Origin: Nymphaea colorata
Taxonomy: Eukaryota > Streptophyta > Magnoliopsida > Nymphaeales > Nymphaeaceae
Direction: 5' to 3'
Assembly (NCBI RefSeq): GCF_008831285.2
Contig: NC_045149.1
Span: 17,375,035 to 17,439,034, forward strand
DNA length: 64,000 nt
Numbering within the stretch: the first letter of the stretch is position 1; every line of letters starts with the position of its first letter. Positions 57,018 through 64,000 of the stretch are shown in pieces. Below the pieces are notes generated by a model. That model did not search any database and was not told where the DNA came from. It saw nothing but the letters and a program-made list of their open reading frames with translations. Made by a program: the position numbers and the translations under genes.

Positions 57018-58688
57018 ATGCAAAAGAAGAAGTCCATGGTTTCCCTTTATTCACTGATGACTTCTTTCCTGATCCCCTTTCCTTCTGCTGCTCTTCGTTC
57101 GCAAGATTTCATGGCGAAGATGCTGCTCTTCATCTGTCTGTTTTCTCTTCAACTGACCATACTCCATGGCCTCGATAGTCCATCAGATTACGGGCACTCC
57201 CTCCCGGATCTTGTCCAGGGGAAAATCCTCCATTGCTCCTCTCTGTCTTCTGATGACAAGCTTCTCTGTCAAATTGAAGCTGCCCTGGATGCTCAAGGCT
57301 ACCTCGAAGCTCCAGGGAAGAACGCCACTCAGCATTCAAAGACTCCACCTGCAACTATGTCATGCAAATTCAGAGAAGACAACGTATACAGCCTTTATCC
57401 TTATGCCATGGATCCATCGCCCCTGTTGGAAAGCGTACTGGAGAGATACTTCGCCATGCACATCCGCTGTAAAGATATCGAATTTGCGAACCTCAGCGAT
57501 GTCTATGCGTCTTCTTCAAGAAGACCAAATTGCAGATACTTGATATGGAGGCCTTCTGGAGATGGCTTGGGCAATCGGCTTCTGTCATTGGTTTCATCCT
57601 TCCTTTATGCGATTATGTCTGCTAGAGTTCTACTGATTGATTATCCACCGTGGCATGACCTCTTCTGTGAACCGTTCTTGGGCTCAACCATCCAACTCCC
57701 TGCACCAAACAAGCTGAACTACTGGGTTGGTCACTGGTACACAGAATTTCGTGACGCCCGGTGCGGAGCACACATAACTAGCTCCAATGCTGCCGTCTGC
57801 AATGATACCACAGTGAACTTATCTCTAGATCATGACACTCCTATCCGTGAATACGAGTCTGTTGCGTGCCCAATGGGCTTCGCAAGGCTCAGAAATGTTC
57901 CATTTGTTTATATCAGGGAGTGTAACCAATACATGATCCCAGGTTTCTATATCAATCCCCTGCTCTCTCCCCTGCTTGATGTGTTGTTCCCACAGAGGAA
58001 CGCATTTCATCTCTTAGCTAGATTTCTCTTATTTCCAAATGATGCTGTGTGGAATTCTATCAAATCCAACTTGGACTTTGATGCAAGCAGGAGAATTGGG
58101 GTCCAAATAAGAGAATTCAAGAAAGGGAAGTACACATCAGCATATGATGCCAACATCGTCAGATGCATCAAGAAGAAAGGTGGATTCTTCCCACGGAGAT
58201 ACAGAAAGAGAATTCAAAGGGCTGAATACTTCTCTATTTATGTGGCAACATTGGTGAAGCACCATGTAGAGGAGATGAACAAGGCAATGCGGGTTGTTGA
58301 GGAACAGAGTGGAAAGAAGTTGACAGTAAAGTGGCAGGTCGTGGATGGGAAAGAGATGCATGACTCGCAGCATCAGAAGGAGGCATTGATAGATATGTGG
58401 GTGCTGAGCATGAGCCATGTCTTGATCACAAGTGCTGAATCCACCTTTGGCTATGTTGCAACTGGTTTGAGTGGTGTAGTGCCATTTTTCCTTGATAAGG
58501 AAGACGGTGGGAGTTGCACAATGGGAAATGGTCTGGAGCCTTGTTTCCATGCAGCACCAAGGAATCTACTGTGCATCCAGGAAGAACCTCTGGCTTACAG
58601 CTTGCTTGACATGGCTCTTAATTCTTCTAAGGTGAAAAACTGCATTGATCGTCCTCGATTAGGCTGGACTGCAGTGTCCCCAATGTGA
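57018..58688 (+). CDS. GT37-family fucosyltransferase-like protein
   Basis: This 556-residue type II Golgi glycosyltransferase is related to plant galactoside/xyloglucan alpha-1,2-fucosyltransferases (GT37), which transfer fucose from GDP-fucose to cell-wall polysaccharide or arabinogalactan side chains. Visible features are a hydrophobic anchor at about residues 35-52 (MLLFICLFSLQLTILHG), the GDP-fucose-fold motif GDGLGNRLLSL at 181-191, VQIREFK near 362, and SAESTFGYVATGLSGV at 472-487. All match conserved family blocks. Several N-glycosylation sequons occur. The frame is open upstream to 56892 without another ATG. Starting at 57018 gives a length close to the roughly 558 residues of Arabidopsis FUT1. 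A short upstream coding exon cannot be excluded. The acceptor substrate is not predictable. Confidence 0.88.
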   Translation: MQKKKSMVSLYSLMTSFLIPFPSAALRSQDFMAKMLLFICLFSLQLTILHGLDSPSDYGHSLPDLVQGKILHCSSLSSDDKLLCQIEAALDAQGYLEAPGKNATQHSKTPPATMSCKFREDNVYSLYPYAMDPSPLLESVLERYFAMHIRCKDIEFANLSDVYASSSRRPNCRYLIWRPSGDGLGNRLLSLVSSFLYAIMSARVLLIDYPPWHDLFCEPFLGSTIQLPAPNKLNYWVGHWYTEFRDARCGAHITSSNAAVCNDTTVNLSLDHDTPIREYESVACPMGFARLRNVPFVYIRECNQYMIPGFYINPLLSPLLDVLFPQRNAFHLLARFLLFPNDAVWNSIKSNLDFDASRRIGVQIREFKKGKYTSAYDANIVRCIKKKGGFFPRRYRKRIQRAEYFSIYVATLVKHHVEEMNKAMRVVEEQSGKKLTVKWQVVDGKEMHDSQHQKEALIDMWVLSMSHVLITSAESTFGYVATGLSGVVPFFLDKEDGGSCTMGNGLEPCFHAAPRNLLCIQEEPLAYSLLDMALNSSKVKNCIDRPRLGWTAVSPM

Positions 58689-61600
58689 TGCCATCAATGC
58701 AAAGGGGTGCCTTTGACATGACGCGTTAAGTTTGCATTAGCAAGATGAAAGCAGAAATGTTTATGCTTTATAATACCTCATAACAAGTTAGTCTCGATTC
58801 TTCATTTATTTCATCTAATTTTTGTTTCTATCTCCTTGGTGTGTTTGTTCAATTCCGTTATGACATTATCAACCATTTAAAGACAATCTTTCGCTTCCTG
58901 CTATGTTCCTCTACTGAGTTTCATGTGTCCTGCTCAACAGTAAACTCCATGTAATTATGAAAATGTACCATAAGTTCTCACATGAAAAACCAGATTAAAT
59001 GTTATTTTACAGGGCCTCAATTGATTCACTATATTGTTTTACTTTTATTCATAACTGATAGACACCATGATTATCATCTTACCCTTTAGTTTTCAACCAT
59101 GAAGAGTAGCTTCCGATGAACCATGAACAGTAGCTTGAATGGTTGCAGTAACATGTGCAGAAGCTACCTTCTAACTCAAATGAACTATTCATAAGCATGT
59201 ACTTTTCTCTTCAAATCTTACTTGCAACGATTTTTTTTTCTAAGATAGGAGAACATCCACTACGCCAAAAAGGGGGAAAAACGTAGTTTTGTTGACAAGT
59301 TGCCATTCATCAACACTACACAAGACAGCAGAAGAAGATCAAATATAAGCCATAGAAAGAGCACTATACTCCAGCCAAGATCACTTCTGACCTCATTATG
59401 TGTCTTTCCAAATGTTTATGCTTATAAACTTTGGTGACTTTATCGAACAATAACAAAAGAAGCTGAAATTTTGTACATACTTCTCATGGCTTAATGTTAG
59501 AGGCCCACAATAATCTAAGAAAACGTTACGTTTCAGATGCATCTCTGAATAACTACGCTGTAATTTCATACTAATCGTGTCAATTTGTAACCATGTTGTC
59601 ATTGCACGCTATGCCTCTCGTGCTAGCCAGGACATTGCTAACTGTGCACCTGGGCGCAAAAACACACAGAAGACAGTCAAAAGAATGATTGGTGGCGGTC
59701 TCAACGAAAGCCGTTGGCAAGTTGTGCTTGTGCAGAGGATGAGCACTTCTTATTAGTTCATGCTGCCTTTTTAAAGGAATGATGTTTTCACTGGTTCAGT
59801 CTTACTGTGCATAATTCAAAGTTCAAACAGGTATTACCAAAGCAAAGTGTGCTAGGTGGATCGGAAAAGTTTCATTTTACTCCCATCGTGGAGGATGTTT
59901 TTGATTGGTCTCGTTTGAGCAATCTCTAACCTTCTAAGGATCATGTGAGAGATTCTCTTTTCAATCCACTGGTTTCATTAATTAGGAATCAGTAGCATCC
60001 TACCTGCTCTTCTTAGTCTGTTGGGTTGGAATGGCACAGAGTGACAGTATCGTATAAATCTCAACTGCTTGAGCGCCTTGGTATTCGTCCGTGTCATGAA
60101 AGATGAAAACCCACTAGGACACAGCACCACCACCCAAGTATGCGACCATCCTTTGAGTGAACTATGTAAATCTACCCAAAAGAAAAGGACCACTCTTTTC
60201 TGGATAGCTGGTGGCTAAAGTCATAAACCATACGCTTCACAACACCAAATTGGTGACACTCCAAAATGGCTTCGTCATTACCCAGATTGAGTTACCTCAC
60301 ACGCATTCCCCACTTTGATGATTTGATTCCTGCATCACGCCCCCTTACATGGAAGTTACAGTAGGATTGCCAGATTCCTGTACCAGCAGCTGCATTCACG
60401 TGACATCTCTCAGCCAACATGACCAAATTAGAGTGGCGACATTTATGTGCACATTCATGTTCTTCTATCCCAATAGGAAGGGTTGAGAAGGACATGGATC
60501 TAGTTTTTTCGATGCCGACATGATGGAGAGTAGGACCTCAGCCTTTATTTAGATGACTGTACCAAAAAAAACACGGAAAAGCAAAAACGCAGAGATACTA
60601 AACAGACCCAGCCACTCTTCAGGCGGCTGATTCTGGAGATCGATCTCACCAGTTGTCATAGAAGCAAGAGAACACATACATGAATTATGCCCCAGCTAGT
60701 GATCAATCAACTTGCAGAGATGAAGCCATTGCTTCGTATGCATTCCTTCGTATTCTTACTTCAGATTTTGCTGTTGGAGATGATGAGTAAAAACTCCTCC
60801 CTGGCGGAGATGTTCCGATTCCTGCTTTGATGAACACCAAGATTTCTCGAACTCCATAGATACTAGGCGATAACCCATCAAACTCCTTGACACGTTTGGA
60901 TCAATCCCAATCTACAATAATCCAACAGTTGGGCTTTTAAACCCCTTCATTTTTTTTCTCAAGGTAATCAATACAATAATATTCTTAAGTACACAATAGC
61001 AAACTCAAAGTGAGCTGCATGCCCTAACTTGACAGATCTGCCAAGAGGCCTAACTGTAGTTTATCAGTATGAATGTAATTGCCGTTTACGGTTACCACCA
61101 TCAACTTCTCTAGTCGTTCGAGTTCATGATGCTTTGATTAGGGTGTAGCACAAATACTCAATTTTGTGTCTTCTTTGCATTCACAAAGGGACTTCATTTC
61201 AAATCATTGGGTAAGCCTGTGCCCTTTCATATCGAAACGAGTTTGAGCTCGTGAAGAACCCTAGAGCCTTACTTCATTTAAGATGCAGGAACGGAGAAAC
61301 AAGCACATCAGCTATGTAAGAGTCACCCCACATGATTTAATTTAAAACTTCACAATTTACAATACAATTTAAAACGTCACATTTTTTGTGAGAAAGTTAT
61401 ACTAAGATGGTAAAATGTGCTAAATTTTCTTTTTTGGAGAACTTGGAACTTTCGTCACTTGACAATAGGGTTGTAGAAGACAATGTTGTCAAAATCATAT
61501 CATATGGGCCCATCTTGGCTCATATGTAGTCTGTAGACGTTAAATGATGCAAGTTTTCATTTTTCAAGATTATTTTAAAATATTTTTATTACTTTAAATG

Positions 61601-62182
61601 GAACAAAAATCAGAACAGAAGCTGCCATGGATCAATGCCTACCCTTTGTAATAGAGTTGCAGCTTTGGATTGGAGGAGGTTTAGTTTTTTATTCAAAACT
61701 GGTTTTCTATTGTATTTAGATGGGTCGAATCTGGGTACCGGCAAAAGAACTCGAATTTCAACGGATGGTTTGCTTATCTGCGACCTGATTGCAAACATTC
61801 AAGATGAAAAACAAACGGAAGGTCCCTTTGACTTGCAGAGAAAGAAGGTCCAGGAAGTAGCCAAGTTTGGACTTTTGGAATCTTAGTAGAAATGTAAAAG
61901 GCAAAAGAGGACCGGAATTTCATCGATGAAGTGTTAGCTTTTGTCACTTCGACAGTCCAAGCGAAGGCGAAGCCAGGCGGACGGTGGACCTGTCTGATCT
62001 GCCACTTGGCAAGCTGTGAGCCCCATAAAATCTGTAAATGATATAGGGGCCTCATCTTTTGTTTGTCTACTCCTGCTGCTTGAGCTCCCTGACCCTCCTC
62101 CCAGTTGGGTATGCAACAGCAGAAACAGTAGCTCTCCCCGTTTGTCTGTCTCTGAGATTGTCGAGAATTGCTTCTGGTGGTG
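58689..62182. other. Intergenic, no gene recognised
   Basis: No supported gene. Short frames at 59396-60495 and 61610-61886 lack family resemblance. A minus-strand open stretch near 60720-60900 (ending SSSPTAKSEVRIRRNAYEAM, then ASSLQVD) was considered but not recognised. Confidence 0.5.
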
Positions 62183-62381
62183 ATGGCGGTTGCAGAATTA
62201 TCCTGCCATGGCCTGTGCTCCTCTTCCGCCACCAACGGCAACAACCATGGCTCATCGTTCCTTTCTTCCAAGCTTTACAGATCGTCGTCGTTTTTGCCAT
62301 CCCATCTTCATGGTTCGCAGTTCCAGCCTCGTCAGCGCCACCATCCACTCAAATTGGTTTGTTCTACTGCACCCAAGTAAG

Positions 62382-62461
<80 letters not shown>

Positions 62462-63491
62462 GAATTTCTAATTAGATGGTGTATTGGAATCTCTCGATTG
62501 TTTTACATCTTTACTCTATCTTCTCTCTCTCCTCTGTCTTGTGGCAGTCAAGCACAACAACAGTCTCAAACTGCACAAGTGGCCGTTTCTCCTTCTGTTA
62601 ATGGCAAACCCAAATCGGATAGCTCACAGTGTTACGGTGTTTTCTGCCTCACATACGACTTAAAGGCGGTAAAGTACACCACCATTCACCACTTCATCCC
62701 TTTGCTTACTGCTAAGTAGGAAAATTGGTCTGCTTTTCGTTTAGTCATTCTGGCCATGTTGTTCTGTTCTAATTCCATGTTTCTGTAAGTTGGTCGCTGT
62801 GGATCACCGCTGAGATTTTTTTTTTTTCTCCGTCATTGATTACTTAGTGTTTTATAATCACTAAAGCTAGCTTCCACAGTTCCATACATTTTGCCTTTCT
62901 GAAACCAGTATTACTTATTAAAAAATTTCACTGGATTTTGTTTGGCAGGAAGACGAGACGAGGTCGTGGAAAAAAATGATAAATGTTGCAGTTTCAGGTG
63001 CAGCGGGAATGATTTCTAACCACCTGCTCTTCAAGGCAAGTACCCTCAATTTGTAAGTGTTGAGCTTCGAGAAAGTTTATCCGAACTTAGGATGTTTTTG
63101 TTCATCTTTTCGTATGGGTCTACATAGACACACCAGTATATGTGTGCGTGGTACAGAAAAATTAGGGCATTGAGTCAAGATATTATGATTACCTGAACTG
63201 CTATTAAGATTTGATCTTCAGAAAAAAAAAATTGATGGGCAATGAAATATTTAATGGACTCGTTGAGTTAATGTTAGGAATCTTGGACCCTTGATTTTGT
63301 AATTATACCGGTACCAATATCATTTTCTTTCACTGGGGTTCTTTTACCATGGACGTTGTGGTTTTCAGAGCAAAAGTATGGCTATAACTGCTTTACTGTT
63401 CTTCAGCTTGCTTCTGGCGAGGTTTTTGGCTATGATCAACCAATTGCATTGCGATTGTTGGGATCTGAAAAATCGTTTGAAGCTCTTGAAG
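62183..63491 (+). CDS. NADP-MDH: Chloroplast NADP-malate dehydrogenase, N-terminal exons (partial)
   Basis: The first four exons encode the light-activated chloroplast enzyme that reduces oxaloacetate to malate with NADPH, exporting reducing power through the malate valve. Exons are 62183-62376, 62548-62668, 62949-63035 and 63407-63491; the gene continues beyond the window. Residues 1 to about 60 ([10 protein letters not shown] ...) form a Ser-rich transit peptide. Exon 2 carries [14 protein letters not shown], whose two Cys form the thioredoxin-regulated N-terminal disulfide diagnostic of NADP-MDH. Exon 3 has the Rossmann motif [19 protein letters not shown]. Exon 4 has [20 protein letters not shown], then EKSFEALE. 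All joins are in frame. The intron after exon 3 uses a GC donor (AAG|GCAAGT). The next expected exon (VAMELEDSLFP type) is not found before 64000. Confidence 0.93.
62384..62458. repeat. (CT)n(GT)n compound microsatellite in MDH intron 1
   Basis: About 18 CT units run into about 19 GT units immediately after the exon 1 donor site (GTAAGAG at 62377). Length changes here would alter the first intron close to its donor. Confidence 0.95.
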
Positions 63492-64000
63492 GTATGTTGA
63501 ATCAAGAAATGGGGTTGTCATCATAAATTTTTGATGTGCTACATCAGACAGACATCATTTCTTAAACCTGAACCAACGAAAGAGGCACTTCATATCATAT
63601 ATTCCATGTTTCTTCCTTATTTGGTTTAGATGTGACATGTTTCACCTTTTTTAATATCTAGCAAGTTTTATTGTGAAATTTGTATTTCTTAGCCATTTGT
63701 TCTTAGCTAAGCATGCACTTAGCAGTGGTAATGAGCATGGGATCCAAGCCAAAGTCCTATTTGTGGAGCTTACCTGAGTAAAATAGCTGTCTGGTTCAAA
63801 CATTAACACTGTTACACTACTACCATATGGAGCTCCGGCAAAACTGATCCTTTACTTGATAAAGGAAAGATGGAACAGGAATTAAAGACGCTGATTTCTT
63901 GATTCTGTTAGGGAGAGACTCCATAAGCCACTATTGCTTTTCTATCTTCCTGTGTGCATGCCTGCAAATACAATCTGTGCAAGCGAGTCATAGAAGCAAC
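63492..64000 (+). other. MDH intron 4 (partial)
   Basis: It begins with the donor GTATGTTG. No acceptor followed by the expected next coding block was seen before the window ends. Confidence 0.7.

Noticed and set aside
60700-60910. Minus-strand open stretch ending RRNAYEAMASSLQVD, considered as a small secreted peptide
   Set aside because: No ATG with a signal peptide and no match to CEP, CLE, IDA, PSY or PIP motifs that I can recognise.

Overview
This is a nuclear DNA window from a flowering plant. The evidence is intron-containing plant genes (an R2R3-MYB, a chloroplast NADP-malate dehydrogenase and a GT37 fucosyltransferase), a Ty1/copia retroelement, very AT-rich spacers and many long TA, GA and CT microsatellites. 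The species cannot be named from the sequence. A non-grass angiosperm is likely, possibly an early-diverging or magnoliid-type lineage, but that is a guess.

The main content is a one-directional cluster of C-terminally encoded peptide (CEP) hormone-precursor genes, all on the minus strand, spread over about 41 kb (8.6-49.7 kb). Three small single-domain genes (8.6, 15.3 and 26.7 kb) are well spaced and share conserved upstream blocks. A decayed, domain-less relic lies at 21.8 kb. From 28.1 kb onward the cluster becomes a segmental tandem array. A single-domain gene (28.1 kb) is followed by four large precursors carrying 7, 6, 7 and 7 CEP repeats (29.9, 33.8, 40.0 and 48.8 kb). A broken single-domain copy lies at 38.1 kb, and an orphan copy of the single-domain promoter lies at 47.3 kb. 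An R2R3-MYB gene was caught in the same duplications: an intact three-exon copy sits at 52.0-53.3 kb and a broken copy at 36.6-38.1 kb. One duplication junction falls inside MYB exon 2.

A truncated, inactive copia element (43.05-47.29 kb) sits where a MYB copy and a single-domain CEP copy are expected and missing. Smaller mobile or repetitive elements include a TRIM-like element (about 18.8-19.06 kb), hAT-like MITEs (7.2, 12.0 and 22.45 kb), a 5-copy tandem repeat (3.4-3.85 kb) and a GAGCTC-rich tandem repeat (53.75-54.25 kb).

The right end holds two unrelated plus-strand genes: a GT37-type fucosyltransferase (57.0-58.7 kb) and the first four exons of chloroplast NADP-malate dehydrogenase, which runs off the window. 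One MDH intron has a GC-AG splice pair. The first 8.5 kb and most spacers contain no gene I can support.

The most notable system is the multi-CEP family. In the 7-repeat precursors, odd-numbered repeats keep the canonical SPGVGH end while even-numbered repeats are degenerate in every copy. This suggests each precursor releases several copies of a few active peptides, alongside decayed or divergent ones.
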